This document shows positions 1 through 12,654 of a stretch of 64,000 nucleotides of DNA, piece by piece. The stretch comes from Siphonodentalium dalli. Lineage: Eukaryota > Mollusca > Scaphopoda > Gadilida > Siphonodentaliidae. Made by a program: the position numbers and the translations under genes. The number at the start of each line of letters is the position of its first letter. Position 1 is the first letter of the stretch. The stretch is taken from contig CP136061.1 of the NCBI GenBank assembly GCA_032622095.1, forward strand, positions 95,353,345 to 95,417,344, given 5' to 3'. Under the pieces are notes generated by a model. It was not told the origin of the DNA, made no database searches, and saw nothing but the letters and a program-made list of their open reading frames with translations.

Positions 1-483
1 ATGATCATTTTAATTTTTTCCGGCCACGGGGGACCCACCCACCCAATTTATTCCGTTTCCGGCCTTTTTTTTCAGGCAATTTTGGACACCCACCCTTTTT
101 TTCCGTTTCAGGAAGTTTTTTCCAGTCAGTTTTGGCCACCCACCCCCCTTAAATTTGAGAAAAATTATCAATTGAGCAACCAAATAGCTGATTATCCTGC
201 ATTATTATAAATTATTGCGCGATATTTGAATAGAACAGTGCATAATAAGATAACTATACTATTTGAATTTATCATATAAGTGTCATTAATCAAGAAATGT
301 GTCAACATAATCACATTTCTAGGGATATATAGGCAGAGTGCCAAGGTTTTTATTAACATTCATTTTCATAATATATAGTCACATGATCTGGTCACATAAT
401 CACATTTGAGTATTCTACAGAATACATGGTACCGGTACAACAAACTTCAGATTATTTGATAGTTTGATATTTGCTATGTGATA
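1..483. other. Gene-free stretch with short repeats
   Basis: No gene is recognised. The first ~150 bases hold three diverged copies of a CACCCACCC / TTTCCGTTTC motif separated by T-rich runs. A short stretch near 215-240 (GCGCGATATTTGAATAGAACAG) resembles one near 47,190-47,211, so it is probably part of a dispersed repeat. The small open frame at 1-210 follows the repeat and has no protein-like features. Confidence 0.4.
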
Positions 484-485
484 TA

Positions 486-620
486 CAGTAATGCCCTAAT
501 TAATCGACTCCATAACCACAGCAGAATAATGGGTAATTTAATTTTAATTTCCGACTAAATCCTGAAAAATTACCCATTATTCTGCTGTGGTTATGGAGTC
601 GTTAAATTAGGGCATTACTG
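486..620. mobile_element. 135-bp TA-flanked miniature inverted-repeat element
   Basis: The ends are inverted copies of about 55 bp, opening CAGTAATGCCCTAATT on the left and closing with its complement on the right. TA dinucleotides flank both ends (484-485 and 621-622). The ~25-bp loop has no coding capacity. TA target duplications and a CAGT start are typical of Tc1/mariner-type non-autonomous elements; the family assignment is inferred from the ends only. Confidence 0.75.
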
Positions 621-622
621 TA

Positions 623-943
623 TTGCTGGAATCAAATTGTTCATCAAAACATGTGGAAATACAACTGTTCATCCCAGTTCATCCCAGTTTGAAGAATAAT
701 GCTAATACCAAAACATAACCATGATATACATGCGTGACTCTTCTTGGGGCATCTCAGAAACCAGAACTGAGGAAACATGTTATAGTGTGTAATGGCAGGC
801 TTGTAGCCACTGCCTGAAGTAATAGGCTTCGTAATAATTGGGAATAATACGGATGGATAGCCCAATTTCACTTCTTTTTGGCTCAGGATATCAGTGACAA
901 TAAAATATTCGTTACTGTGATTAACATTACAAGCTGATCCACA
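623..943. other. Gene-free stretch
   Basis: No coding exon, RNA gene or repeat structure is recognised between the TA-flanked element and the following TTAA element. A 75-codon minus-strand frame here has no features that suggest a real protein. Confidence 0.4.
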
Positions 944-947
944 TTAA

Positions 948-1531
948 AGGGGTACTGTACGCCAAATGTTGTTGTTGGTTTTTATAGTCTCCGAGTCGGA
1001 GAATAAGGTAACAATTCTTTCAATATTTGAAAGTCTGTTGAGTACGAAGTAGTGTTACGGATGACAAATTTACCGGAATGCAAAAATACAAATTGTCGTT
1101 GTCGAGTAATTTTTGTACAGTTTTCAACCAAATGAATCAAATAAAAGTTATATTATATGCATACTAGTCCCATATAATCATTTAAGTTATTGTATCGTCG
1201 CTAGTCAGTGAGTGGCTTGAGTGTTCTCCCCGTATCATCATAATATTTTAAGCGATCGTGTGTGCGATCGGTTTAACAAGCCAGTATCCCTCAATTACTT
1301 TATTTTGATTACGGAAATTCGTAATTTAATTGACGCCATTTTATGGCTCCAGTCATAAATTCAATTTATATCAAATTATTAACTTTTAAATTATTAAATT
1401 TTAAGATAGCCTATTAACCTGAGCGTTTACACAATACATCTTCGACTCAAATTACTTATGTTTCTATATATTATCGATATTAGATCGTTGTTGTCACCGG
1501 AAATTTAATGAAAATGGCGTACAGTACCCCT
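948..1531. mobile_element. TTAA-flanked inverted-repeat element, family 1 copy 1
   Basis: This 584-bp AT-rich element opens AGGGGTACTGTACGCCA and closes with the inverted form TGGCGTACAGTACCCCT. TTAA flanks both sides (944-947 and 1532-1535). A second copy lies at 54349-54924, and an unoccupied copy of that second target at about 56,886 confirms the boundaries. TTAA target sites suggest mobilisation by a piggyBac-type transposase; no transposase is encoded here. Confidence 0.85.
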
Positions 1532-1535
1532 TTAA

Positions 1536-2136
1536 CATGGAAAACAATGTGAAATTGTTCAAGCTGACCCGGCTGGCCTTCAATTTATAAAAATATGTTA
1601 AGATTTTGTGTTTTACGTTATTTATTATATCTTTATTTCCATGTCATAAATGGTCAAGAGTGCTTTCATTTTATTGCTTATTTTCAGCTGAGTTCTGCAT
1701 AGTTATTCTTATTTTGTTGTATCAGTAGATGGAATCCTGATTAAATTTTATTTTTCCAATAGCGCAGTGTCTAGTTCTATCAAGTTGAATTTGGGTTATT
1801 GTTGGCCATTGTGCAACTGAACCAACTTCTGATAACCTCTATATGTAGTATAGCATTAGTATTAACTATATATGACCTATTTCTGTTCAAAACACATCAA
1901 AATAAGACTCAATAGCAGGAATGGAAAAAAAATTTGGCATATGGAAAAAACTGTTTTTTGGACCCAAGAGACACCCACCCACACCCATCATACGTGCCTG
2001 GAAATTTTTCCGACCCCCCCCCCCTGTTTTGTTAAGAAATAATTAGTAATTTGCCTAATTTTGTGCTTGATAAGAGCTGCGCACCAGCAGGTATGTTGAA
2101 TCCTGTTAAATTGGACGAGTGAATCCCGCGTGTAAA
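1536..2136. other. Gene-free stretch
   Basis: AT-rich sequence with a CACCCACCCACACCC tract near 1973-1988 and a poly-C run near 2015-2027. No gene or RNA is recognised. Confidence 0.4.
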
Positions 2137-2140
2137 TTAA

Positions 2141-2546
2141 GGGGCAGGCCAAGTGACCAATTTTGAATGGGGATTTCCATGCAAATCTCCCCAGCAAAAG
2201 TTATATATGAAGCAGTTGTCTGGCAACTATAGCAACCATATCATTAAACAGACATAACATAAAAACTGGCGGCCGGGCTTGGTAAATAGGCAATTTTTGC
2301 TATAAATCTATTTTTGAGATTTTTAATTAAAACACTTGACCTAGTTTTGAAAAATTATTAAACAAAAATAAAAAATAAATATATCAACATTCTAATGGAA
2401 CAAATTCCAAGCCGGGTCGCCAGATAAATATGTATTGTTTTCAATATCGCACAAAGTCACACCCAGAAATATTTACAACTCTGTAACTTTTTCTGCGGAG
2501 ATTTACATGCAAATGCCCATTCAAAATTGGTCACTTGACCTCCCCC
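2141..2546. mobile_element. TTAA-flanked inverted-repeat element, family 2 copy 1
   Basis: This ~406-bp element has ends reading GGGGCAGGCCAAGTGACC and its near complement GGTCACTTGACCTCCCCC. TTAA precedes it; the right flank TAAA looks like a decayed TTAA. The terminal ~70 bp on each side mirror each other and include the motif CATGCAAATCTCC. A better-preserved copy lies at 3137-3536. It is non-coding. Confidence 0.75.
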
Positions 2547-2549
2547 TAA

Positions 2550-3132
2550 ACAAGGGGTAAGATTCCTGCAGCGTACCATTGAAATCACATTAATTCTGCC
2601 TACCAGAAAAAAGGGGGCGATACCCTAAAATATAACGGTTAACTTTAGTGAAATACTCCCCGCCCCCACCCGAAAACATAAAACTGTCTTCGTCCTTTAA
2701 ATATTTGATGTTGGTAGTTTATATTTCGTTGGGGGAGTTAGGGTGCCGTTGTTGAAGTTCAAGTTGTTGTCACGCTGAGTAAAAATTCATGTCTTGCCAT
2801 AGTATGGACTCAGTGTGTTTTATCACATGATATTATCATTTCACATCACAGTTATATGTAACTTTTATGAGAAGAACTGAAGTACAGGCTATCGAACTCC
2901 GATGTGCCTCGGGTTTATTGGAAAGTCAAACCAAATTCTCTCTTTTATCCTGTTTGTATCCGACCAGCTGAAACAGGCCCCCGAGCGTCGGAGGTAATAA
3001 ACACCTGGAAAAAGTAAGTCCCCCCCTGACACATTGAACCTGGTTATAGATACATACCCATCTCAAATGAGAACTTTTATATGTTTATCTGGTACATGGG
3101 TGAAAAACAGATACGCCATTCATGTAAACGCA
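2550..3132. other. Gene-free stretch between two related elements
   Basis: No gene is recognised. The stretch is moderately AT-rich with several homopolymer C/G runs and separates the two family-2 TTAA elements. Confidence 0.4.
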
Positions 3133-3136
3133 TTAA

Positions 3137-3536
3137 GGGGGAGGTCAAGTGAACAATTTTGAATGGGGATTTCCATGCAAATCTCCGGAGCAAAAGTTAC
3201 AGAGTTGCATATAATTCTGAGTGTGATTTGATGTGTTATTTAAAACAACAGGTATTTTATCTGGCGGTTCCGTTTGGTAAATTATAAAATTTTGCAATAA
3301 ACATATTTTTGATAATTTTTTTCTGTAATTACATCACTTGAAAAAAATAAATATAAAATTCAATAATAAATACACCAACATTATAATGGAACAAGTTCCA
3401 AGCGAACCCGCCAGATAAATCCCTGTTGTTTCCAATAGCACATCAAGTCAAACTCAGAAGTATGTGCAACTCTGTAACATTGCTCCTCAGATTTGCATGG
3501 AAATTCCCATTCCAAATTGGTCACTTGACCTCCCCC
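3137..3536. mobile_element. TTAA-flanked inverted-repeat element, family 2 copy 2
   Basis: This 400-bp element has intact TTAA on both sides (3133-3136 and 3537-3540) and terminal repeats beginning GGGGGAGGTCAAGTG. The terminal repeats are long (about 70 bp, diverged) and surround an AT-rich core. It is the same family as 2141-2546. Its ends also resemble those of the larger element at 59692-61098 (GAGGGAGGTAAAGTGG), so the families are probably related. Confidence 0.85.
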
Positions 3537-3540
3537 TTAA

Positions 3541-6500
3541 TATCTAAAATATTAACTTGGAACTGAACTCGGACGACGTCGTGTTAATGTAAACAGGTCT
3601 GTCTGACCGAGCTATCACAATGACCGGATAATTGAATCACGATCACCAATCGTAGGGCCACGCCCAATATATGAGTTTCATCGGTGAACCGTTATGTTGA
3701 CAAGTGCAATTTTCAGTATTTTCGTGTGACTTTTGGGGAGGTGGTGGGACGGTTACGGATACAAAGGAGAATGGTATTATAATAGGTACATTTACCATCC
3801 ACGGGATTATGACAATTAGCAATAAACTGGTGGAAGTAATATTGCGTTGTCCCATAAATGACATACATATCTACCCAATGAAGAACGTAATGCAATAAGG
3901 AGGGAAATCTATAAATCTTACAATATTCATATCATTTAAAGTACTGGACAAATTAAATGAGCTGACATTCGACATCGCATATGTATATTAAGGCCAAAAC
4001 AACAATAAAACGTGTGAGAACCGGCGATGGCATTGCTTTTTTCAGTGCACGTTTTCCTCGTCAGAAGCCGGACTCACTCCATGATATCGTGTTATAAAGG
4101 AAACATATAGGTAAATATTGAAACTGGAAGCCCCCTTCTCTTTGTTACTGTTGTATTTTGGTCCATGTTATCAGCCAGTACATCTATATATTCAAATAAG
4201 TAGTGATAATTTGTGTCTATAAGCATTGATTTGTGAACAACATTACATGGTATTGGAAAAACTGCCATTGGGGTTCAGAACATCCCATGCACCCACCCAT
4301 CCGGACCTTGTATCCTGAATTTTGGTCGCGAGCCCCCGCCCCAACCCCTCCAATTAAACAATGTCTTACAATTAGAGTATATTAAAGGTATCATAGAAAA
4401 ACATATGTATCTTATAAACAGGGGTGTGGCTACAAGGCATCCGATTGTTTGTGTGGTGGCGTTCACATTGAATTTTCCTACTGCACCCCCTTGAACCAAA
4501 CTACATTGCCAAGTCCATGAGATGCCATTTACTCCCACGGGTTGAGATTTTCCAACTGGTAGAAGTAGAACTGTTGGAAATTTATGTTTCTAATGTTAGA
4601 ATTGTTGGCCATTCTGGTGCAAATATCGGACCAAAAGTAGACTTTTTATTTCAAAAAGATATCACACCAAATACAGGTGGTAGAATCATGGAATGTCACT
4701 ATCAGAAACTAATTCAACCTATGTTTTATCTTTGTCAAAAATGTTTGCCAAAGCGTGGTGGAGTCGCCCCATCTCCTTTATACAGATGCGTGCGTACACA
4801 CTAAACACATGAGCATAAAATAATTCACAACATGGCTTAAATGAAATAACATCTTTGTCACGACTTAGATTTGCTTATTTTTTAGAGATTTTGGTGTTTG
4901 ACCCGGGAAGATGTGGAAGGGGCGGCACCCCTTCCCTACAACCCATTGAGGAAATTTTGGAGGGGTCACGCAATGGTATTACATTGAACATGTATAAAAT
5001 GGTGAAGAAAAAAAATGATCTAGACATAATTTTTTTTCTCTTGTTATTTCTTTTTCGTTTTATGTCTTTCTGTTGATGATGCTGATGATGATGTTTTTGT
5101 TGTTGTGTGTGGTGGTGGATATGGGCTCAGTAGCCTCAGTGTTGGTTTCTGTATTTGTATTTCCCCCAGCTATAATTATTCCTCGAATACTGGATCAATG
5201 CCTCCGCTTTGGCTGTCCCAAAACTGGCGCATTCTCTGCCCGCTCCGCCGCTGACATAGAGATGGCTGAGCCACTGCTGTTGTTGTTGGTGGAGGTAGAG
5301 ATGGAAAACACCGGGCTGTGATGGTATTCTGGTGTCTTAGGTGGTAATGTGTCCATCTCCACATCGAAGGCTGTGGCAGGGATGTCCGGTGTGACATCGG
5401 CGTCCCTGTGTCTGCTGGCTTCGACGACGGCAGGGGTGACGTGAGCCCCACCTGAATCTAATCTCCAGTCAGGAGAGCCACCTAAGCATCTCTCAGATAG
5501 CTCCTACATATGTCTGCCAGCGGATTCTGGCTGATGACCATCAGTCGTCGCAGCCGAGTGTGAAGGGACAGCGGCCGATTAACAGTATATTCTTTCTCCA
5601 GTCAGCCATTCGAACTGCGTCCCTGTGTCTGCGTATATACACAATATACAAAGGCATGTTCTACAGAATGACGTAGGCCTATATATCTACTATACCTCTT
5701 ATGTAATTCTGATTCATTAGAATACGCATGTGACATATACGATTGAAATAGCTGGTTCATTGTATGGAAGGCATAAAACTTCAATCACCATTTCACGAGA
5801 AAGAATTCATCATGCATGTGAATATTTTATTACTTAACTAGAGGGATGCCCAGGCTACACAGTTGTTGCTATTTTTTCGGTCTCCCCTGAATAGGACGGC
5901 CCCTGTATAAATATCAAGTATATATCGAGTCACCAAGGGAACATCCACATCAAATATGAACCCATTCGGTTATGCATGTGCGGACGGATGGACGGACGGA
6001 CGAGGAGTGATGACTATAGATCCACCAGAGAGTGAGCTAAAAATAGCCGGAGTCAAAATCGATTAAATCCAAAACAGCAGGAATCGGTGAACACCAGTGA
6101 CATTGGTAATGCCCGAGTGGCATATTTATACAAGATAAGACCGTTTGTTCACAGCAAAATATACATCTGTATATATATATGCGCGAATTTAAAACTGAGC
6201 GAAAAATGATTCAAGTGTAGCTAAACCATAGATAATATGAGGGTTCATACCGTATTGCGTTCATACACATGTATTTGTATTCGGAAAAGTTTCACCGAGT
6301 GGAGCATAAATTGTATACGGACAGTCAATCTCAACAACAATAGATGTATAAACTGATAAATCGTTATAAAAGTGCAATACTTTTAGAAGTACGCACTGAC
6401 ATGTGATAAATTTATTTAATCGTATTTAAAATTACTGAATAACTGCAAGGAACATTCTAATTTACTGAATCAGTCGCATAGCAATACAAATCGACAAAAC

Positions 6501-8033
6501 CTCGCATATTCTTTCCCAGATAGCATGCATATTCAAACGTCTGATGAAATTCAGTGCACGCAGCGGAAAACCAAAAAGCCAGAGAGCGCGTATACTGCAC
6601 ATCCATACGTATGTGATACTATACCACGAAAGACGGGACATATTTCGGGAGATGTTCACATTTTTACACAGGTAATTTCCGCTTGATTTTATTCTTTAAT
6701 TAAGATTATTTTACAGGTACAGTTTAGGTGTCACATTTGAACGAGATTCACATGTACACATTAAGTTTATGGCAAGCGCATGTTGAAAGCGTCTGTCCAA
6801 ATTACTAGCATGACGTAATTGCTGACGTAATTGCGATGTGACTCATTGTGCCTGACTGTAGTTTGATGAGAAGTGTGCACACTACCCACTTTATGCCAGT
6901 TATCATATAAGGGAGACATACTTTATCAATATGGCATATCATTTGACAGCTATATGAATTCACTATATTCTTAACAGGCAATGGGAATAAATAAGATATA
7001 ACTCTTATTAGAAGTTATTAGAAGACTCGATTATTCCTTTTGTTTCTTGTTTCTATAATCGCGACTAAACAAATTATTAACAAATTTATTGCCCCCCCCC
7101 ATCTCTCACCCAAACGGCACCAATTTGGCGTCTTTAAATCACACGATTAGATTCCTCATACCATGGAGAAGAATGTGGATCAATTTTGGTGGAAATTGTA
7201 GCTAAAATATGTTTTATAAATTTTGGTCCTCCTATCCCCTTCCGTGCACCCTGACTCGAGCGTTGCCACTTTTGGTATTTTTAAACCACACCAGTAGATT
7301 TCTCATATTATGGAGATGATTATGTGGTGGAAATCGGTGTACAAAAATGGTGCTGCCCTCCCCTTTTCTGCCCCTGAAAAGGAACTGCAGACATTACACG
7401 GATGAATGGCACTTTGGCCGGTTGGCGTCCCCTGAATGGTGCTGGAACAGCCTGCGAGTTTTTAACCGTTGACCATGGCTAATTATTTGTATGGAAACAA
7501 AACAGACAACAGTATATATTACCGAGCATGCAAGCACCGATTTTCCCCTTGACAGTACCAGGCAAGTGAACAGGTGACATACATGTACCTATAGCGCCAT
7601 CTACACTTTATTCCGAGGTCATATACATGTATGAACAGGGTTCCCGACTTGGCAAACGACCAAATGGTAGCGCTTATTGCCAAGCAGCGAACCTCTTTAT
7701 ATGAGTTACCACATTTTTAATATAAATAAGCACCAAAAACGTTCGAACATTCGTTAGCGTCATGTACATCGAATCCTCTGTGTTCACAGCCAATCAGCAT
7801 TGGATCGATTGAGCCATGTGAATTTATAACCCAATTAAAACGAAGTAATACGGTCGGAGGTTGTGCAAGGGGCATGGCATCGAGGGAGTAACACGGTGAG
7901 TGGGTGGCCACGAGACCCAGTTCTACCGCCCATCATGCGCGTTCAGCAGTTCAATGTCCAGTTTGAAAAGAACTACATTTCAGTGGGTACCGTTTAGCAG
8001 AATATCACGAAGTCACAAACCGGCCAAAACCGG
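3541..8033. other. Long gene-free stretch
   Basis: I see no convincing exon in these 4.5 kb. Short simple tracts include TGATGATG runs near 5073-5095, GGACGGA units near 5986-6003, and a poly-C run near 7090. The open frames at 4517-4804 (plus) and 5176-5451 (minus) have low-complexity or unremarkable translations, no flanking splice signals that make sense, and no recognisable family. The stretch may hold regulatory or intronic DNA of the transporter gene, but nothing shows this directly. Confidence 0.4.
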
Positions 8034-8158
8034 CCAAAACCGGCCAAATAAAGCTTCAACAGCCTAAATTATCTTCGGTCTGTCTCAATAGAACCATACA
8101 AATATGGATATCATTGGAACCGGCTCCTTGACCACATTGTGATGGTTACAGTTATGCC
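8034..8158. repeat. Repeat flank shared with 11014-11138
   Basis: About 125 bp (from CGGCCAAATAAAGCTTCAAC to GTTACAGTTATG) is nearly identical to the stretch before the hairpin-ended element at 11133. In the second copy it lies inside a TTAA-flanked element, so the pair marks two copies of one composite element. The left end of this first copy is ragged and begins after three CGGCCAAAAC units. Confidence 0.7.
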
Positions 8159-8385
8159 CTGTGCCAATGCATTCTCTTATATATGCGAGTCGACCATAGG
8201 TCGCCTCGCATATATAAGAGAATGCATTGGCCTAAAAAACATCTTTTTTAAACACTTTTTACCATTTTTTCTTACATTCTTTAACAATTTTATAATTTTT
8301 AATGTGTTAAGCCAATGCATTCTCTTATATATGCGAGGCGACCTATGGTCGACTCGCATATATAAGAGAATGCATTGGCACAGGG
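8157..8385. mobile_element. Hairpin-ended element, copy A
   Basis: The 229-bp element opens CCCTGTGCC and closes GGCACAGGG. Each end is itself a 69-bp near-perfect hairpin (8163-8231 and 8311-8379): 26-bp perfect arms around a 17-bp centre (GTCGACCATAGGTCGCC), with the right hairpin being the complement of the left. About 80 bp of AT-rich sequence separates them. It encodes no protein; apparent reading frames through it simply read the palindrome. Related copies lie at 11133-11351, 23250-23629 and, as a half element, near 39957-40034. Confidence 0.85.
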
Positions 8386-8880
8386 CCCGACTGGGGGAAA
8401 TACAGTTACATCACTGTCGACGCAAGCCATTTTTCTTGAAAGGGGGACTATACACTAAATCCGACCATTTACGGGACCAGCAGCTAAAAACTCGCAGGCA
8501 GCTCCAGCACGCCCCGGAGACGCCAACGGGCCACAGTGCAATGCATCCGTGGTAGTTTTGTTATAATGTCTGGATAGTGAATCCTCGTTGACAACCACGA
8601 CACCTCCGCGTTGACATTTGTGTTTCATGCGATTATTATAGGATTAAAATATTAATCGAAGGGTGATTAGATAGTGTTTGATATCGAATCCCAAACACAG
8701 GGGCACACGTGCAGGATCACCATATTAAATGAAGATATATTAAGATTGATCTTATGTTTAATATTGACTATATAAATAACGGAGATATTTCAAGAAGAAT
8801 TAAAAAAAAATGGCGTTAAATCACATTTATTACATTCCCATGCGTGATTTACCTTTATTTCTCGAGTGATTATCAACGAT
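8386..8880. other. Gene-free stretch
   Basis: No gene is recognised. The 138-codon plus-strand frame ending near 8555 is generated mostly by the hairpin element and is not treated as a gene. Confidence 0.4.
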
Positions 8881-8889
8881 AATTTCACT

Positions 8890-8975
8890 AGTGAAGTCGG
8901 TAGCCGAGAGGTAACGTACTGGTCTCTTGTGTTAGCGGACCGGGGATCGCAACCTGGTCAGGGTATTCTGACAAA
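8890..8975 (+). repeat. Possible tRNA-derived SINE head
   Basis: The sequence contains TAGCCGAGAGGTAACG, which fits an RNA polymerase III A-box, followed about 40 bp later by GGGATCGCAACCT, a decayed B-box (expected form GGTTCGANNCC). This arrangement is typical of the 5' head of a tRNA-derived SINE. I see no intact tRNA cloverleaf and no clear SINE tail. Confidence 0.4.
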
Positions 8976-9059
8976 AATCAGAACTCGGTCAGATACCAAG
9001 TTTGTCATGCAGGCTGAAAAGTCTCATTCGAGATACAGATACAGAATTATGTCACTTTA

Positions 9060-9959
9060 ACTAGCGTGTTATGTATTCATACGCACTATCAAAATACATG
9101 CGCCATGGGTATAATGGCGGTATAATTAGGATTTTTGGTAAATAAGACGTTTAGAGTGGAATGGAATATAATATACAGAATAATAATCACTTGATTGAAC
9201 TTGTGGCGATATTTCATATGAGTCAGGGACTATTTTGTAAAACACTCGAGCGCTCGTGTTTGTACAACGTCCCTGCCTCTCATTACTCTCTATGTATACT
9301 GTATTTAAGTTAAAAGCCACGAGAAAAGCATGACGGATTTACAAAATGACATACTCACAGACAGACAGACGATGTTTTTATGTGTATATAAGGTTGGTAG
9401 AGAATCATGATTCGGGAGTAGTGACCATGGCAATTAAGATAGGTCAAATTTTCTGCACCATATATAAGCAACAATGAAAGACAATTCGCGCAGGGTGAGC
9501 TTTTACGCGTTACACAATATGACGTGTATATCATTGGGATTATACACGAGGTGGACACTGATTCAATGGCGCTATTCAATTTCACACAATTAGCAATTCT
9601 GTTGAACATTCAACTTCAAGGGCAGGAGGCAAGATGACACTGATATTAGATACTTATGTTATGGTCATTTCATTTGACATAGTGAATCTATTACAGGACG
9701 AGTATTGAGGCATTCATGCATGGTTGTATAGTTTGTTGGTTTACATCTGGTGCACTCATCGTGCACTATCACTTCGGTTCGGTTCGGTGTTCGATGGATG
9801 AGTCTTGTGGGCCCAAGAATGTGATTAAGTTTTACTTTATGCTTTGTAAGTGTGGTTCGGGTTCGATTGATGAGCCATGGATCTCAATTAGTATTTTTGT
9901 GATAATCATGCTATGACCGACTTGTTCTCGTTCTGACACGGATTATTTCGCCGGGGAAT
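9060..9959. other. Gene-free stretch
   Basis: No exon or RNA gene is recognised. Several short open frames occur on both strands, none with recognisable domains. Confidence 0.4.
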
Positions 9960-10499
9960 CACCCCCTGGTCAAGTGGTCCTGCTAATGTGATATGATGCG
10001 ATTGGGTCCTGCTGAATTGCCATGATGCGGATGGGTCCTGCTGAATTGTTATGATGATGTTAGGGCAAACTGATGCTGTTAACAAAAAGTAGCGTTATAT
10101 TTTTTTAATTTGTCTTTTTTCGCGGTGTTCCGATAAGCTGAACATATCCAGAAAAAGCCATTATGCGTATCAAACCTTCAAAAACATATATTGCGAAATA
10201 TTTTTAATACTGGTTGTATTAGATGTTGAAAATCGACTATAATAAAGATGGTTATTCATGTCGTTTTAGAAACACCGGCGCAAAGGCATTATTTAATTTT
10301 TCAAAAATAAATATCTTCTTGAATGTTTCATACACAAATTGTTTTTTTTTTATCAAAGTTCTCGGATTAGCCAAACACCGCGAAAATGACAACTTTCGAA
10401 AAATAACGCAATGGCATCAGTTTGCCATACCCGCATCATGGCAATTCAGCAGGACCACCAGCAACATACCATGTTAGCAGGACTACTAGACCAGGGGTG
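9960..10499. mobile_element. Fold-back element with long inverted repeats
   Basis: The 540-bp unit has ends CACCCCCTGGTC and GACCAGGGGTG, with inverted similarity running about 200 bp inward on each side. The left arm carries three imperfect repeats of GGGTCCTGCTGAATTG; the right arm carries the complement. No transposase is encoded. Target duplication is unclear, so the superfamily is left open. Confidence 0.7.
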
Positions 10500-10989
10500 G
10501 GAATGGTTTGATATATAATATCTTGTCTTATTTAACATCCACGAATGACTATTTCTTGGGCATCGGGTGAATAATTAATTATGACTTAGTACCAAGTATT
10601 CAGCAACTCGTCCACATAGGCCCCTGAGGAAAAAATAGCAGCGAAATCAATATATACATACTATACCAGTGACAATGTTATCGACTCCGATTTTGGAAAA
10701 AAACACACCATCTTTCATATACCTCATAGATTCTTAAAATCGTCACTTTCTTTTGTTGTATAATTTTATAGTATCATGCAAACGAATTAAGGTAAGTGGA
10801 GACATCGTACCGAAAACTTTCAATATCTACTGGAAATTTTGAAGTAAAACGTGTCGTCAGTCTCCCTGACCGCCTAATATCCTCTATAATTCTAAACAAT
10901 TGTAAACGCAGCCAAAATATGCCCCAGTGTATGTTATATGACATTAAATTTTCTTTCGTTTGATATATAACTTGATGAAGTCAATTTAA

Positions 10990-11371
10990 CCCTTTACCCA
11001 ACAAACCGGCCACAACCGGCCAAATAAAGCTTCAACAGCCTAAAATATCTTCGGTCTGTCTCAATAGAACCATACACATATGGATATCATTGGAACCGGC
11101 TCCTTGACCACATTGTGATAGTTACAGTTATGCCCTGTGCCAATGCATTCTCTTATATATGCGAGTCGACCATAGGTCGCCTCGCATATATAAGAGAATG
11201 CATTGGCCTAAAAAAAATCTTTTTTTACCATTTTTTCTTACATTCTTTAACAATTTTATAATTTGTAATGTGTTAAGCCAATGCATTCTCTTATATATGC
11301 GAGGCGACCTATGGTCGACTCGCATATATAAGAGAATGCATTGGCACAGGGCCCTTCTGTTGGGTAAAGGG
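10990..11371. mobile_element. TTAA-flanked element carrying a hairpin-ended element
   Basis: TTAA at 10986-10989 and 11372-11375 flanks a 382-bp unit whose ends are CCCTTTACCCAACA and the complement TGTTGGGTAAAGGG. Most of its right part is the hairpin-ended element 11133-11351, so one inverted-repeat element is nested in, or forms the body of, another. Confidence 0.8.
11133..11351. mobile_element. Hairpin-ended element, copy B
   Basis: This 219-bp copy has the same layout as copy A: CCCTGTGCC outer ends and two 69-bp hairpins at 11139-11207 and 11277-11345. The AT-rich spacer is slightly shorter. The terminal hairpins appear sequence-identical to those of copy A, while the spacer differs by small deletions and substitutions. 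Confidence 0.85.
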
Positions 11372-11375
11372 TTAA

Positions 11376-12560
11376 GTGAATTTGTTCGGGGATTATGCAT
11401 GTTCTGACATTGATATCGTAATATTTGAATTGGTATCCGCGAATAATCACTACTTATCGGCAGGGAAACTGACGACCGCTTTTCGTCGGTAGGTTTTGCT
11501 AGTTTTCGATACGATATCTCGACTTCCCTTCGTTTGATACTATCGAATTAAACAACAAACGAAAGGAAATTTCAAGGCTAATAAGATACAATGAAATATA
11601 TTGTGACTCAGAAGAAAGATTTTGAGAATCTATGAGGAATATAATAGATGGTGTTTTTCACAAATTCGGACTTGTGAACCTTGTCACTGTTATAGTATAT
11701 ATTGGTATATCTGGTAATTTCCCCCAGGGGCATGTGCTTGTTCATGCACTTACCTTGTCGGACTATATGAGGTACTCGGTTAATGGTACTATCGGTTATC
11801 GTGACGTTACATCTTTATTCAGAAATTTATTATTTGAGTTCTGACGACCTATCAGTATTGCTGGCGGGTATATATAGATAAGATAAGATAAGATTTTAAT
11901 GCAAAATACACCCAAATGGGCAGTTTCAAACATGAATAAAATACATATAACTTGACAAAAAGTAACTATATATATTAAATGAGTAACATATATGCATATA
12001 CACGTACAATGTAGTTTCCTAACGATTTCTTTTTTCTCTTTTCATCGTAAAATTTAATTCATCAGTTATAAATTATCAATTGACTATATCTTTTATTGCA
12101 TGGAATCCCGAGCGGTGAAGAAAGACCGGATCATGTCACATATAACATTAATGGTTGGTGTTCATTCTTCATAATGAATCTAAATTTCTCATAATTCGTC
12201 ATATCTGAAAAATTTGGGAACTCTGTGATTATGTCCCTAAAATATGTATCGCTCATACTTTTGTAGGCTCTACATTCTAATATAAAATGGTATTCTGTTT
12301 CAATTTGTTTACATTTACAAAAAGTACATAATATATATGAACTTGTCGATCAGCAATATGTATAACGTTTCAGTATGGAGAGTAATAGCATCATTTCCTG
12401 ATATATTATATCCACAACACATCTGCTGCACGAATTGGACATGGCTCTCAGCAACAAGGTATCTGGAACTACCAATGGGTCGACTGTTGAAAATAGCGAT
12501 GCGTTTTCGGGGAGACACAGGTATACATGTACATGGTTTACCAATGTAATCAGGATTAAT
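11376..12560. other. Gene-free stretch
   Basis: No exon is recognised. A short AGATA array lies near 11872-11893. The 67-70-codon frames around 12315-12549 overlap on both strands and share no recognisable family. Confidence 0.4.
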
Positions 12561-12654
12561 ATTTTTATGGAGATGTAACCGTGAGGTAAGTGGTCATTCG
12601 GGTTTTACATACAGGTTATGACCACTTACTTCACGATTACATCTCCATAAAAAT
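12561..12654. repeat. 94-bp fold-back repeat
   Basis: The sequence starts ATTTTTATGGAGATGTAA and ends with its complement. The arms are about 37 bp with few mismatches around a ~20-bp loop. It may be a minimal inverted-repeat transposon; no clear target duplication is visible. Confidence 0.7.

Noticed and set aside
8139-8555. 138-codon frame over the hairpin element
   Set aside because: Translation simply reads the palindromic hairpins in both directions; the same peptide words recur wherever the element lies.
8890-8975. A functional tRNA gene
   Set aside because: Only decayed A- and B-box words are present; no cloverleaf can be drawn and the spacing suits a SINE head.
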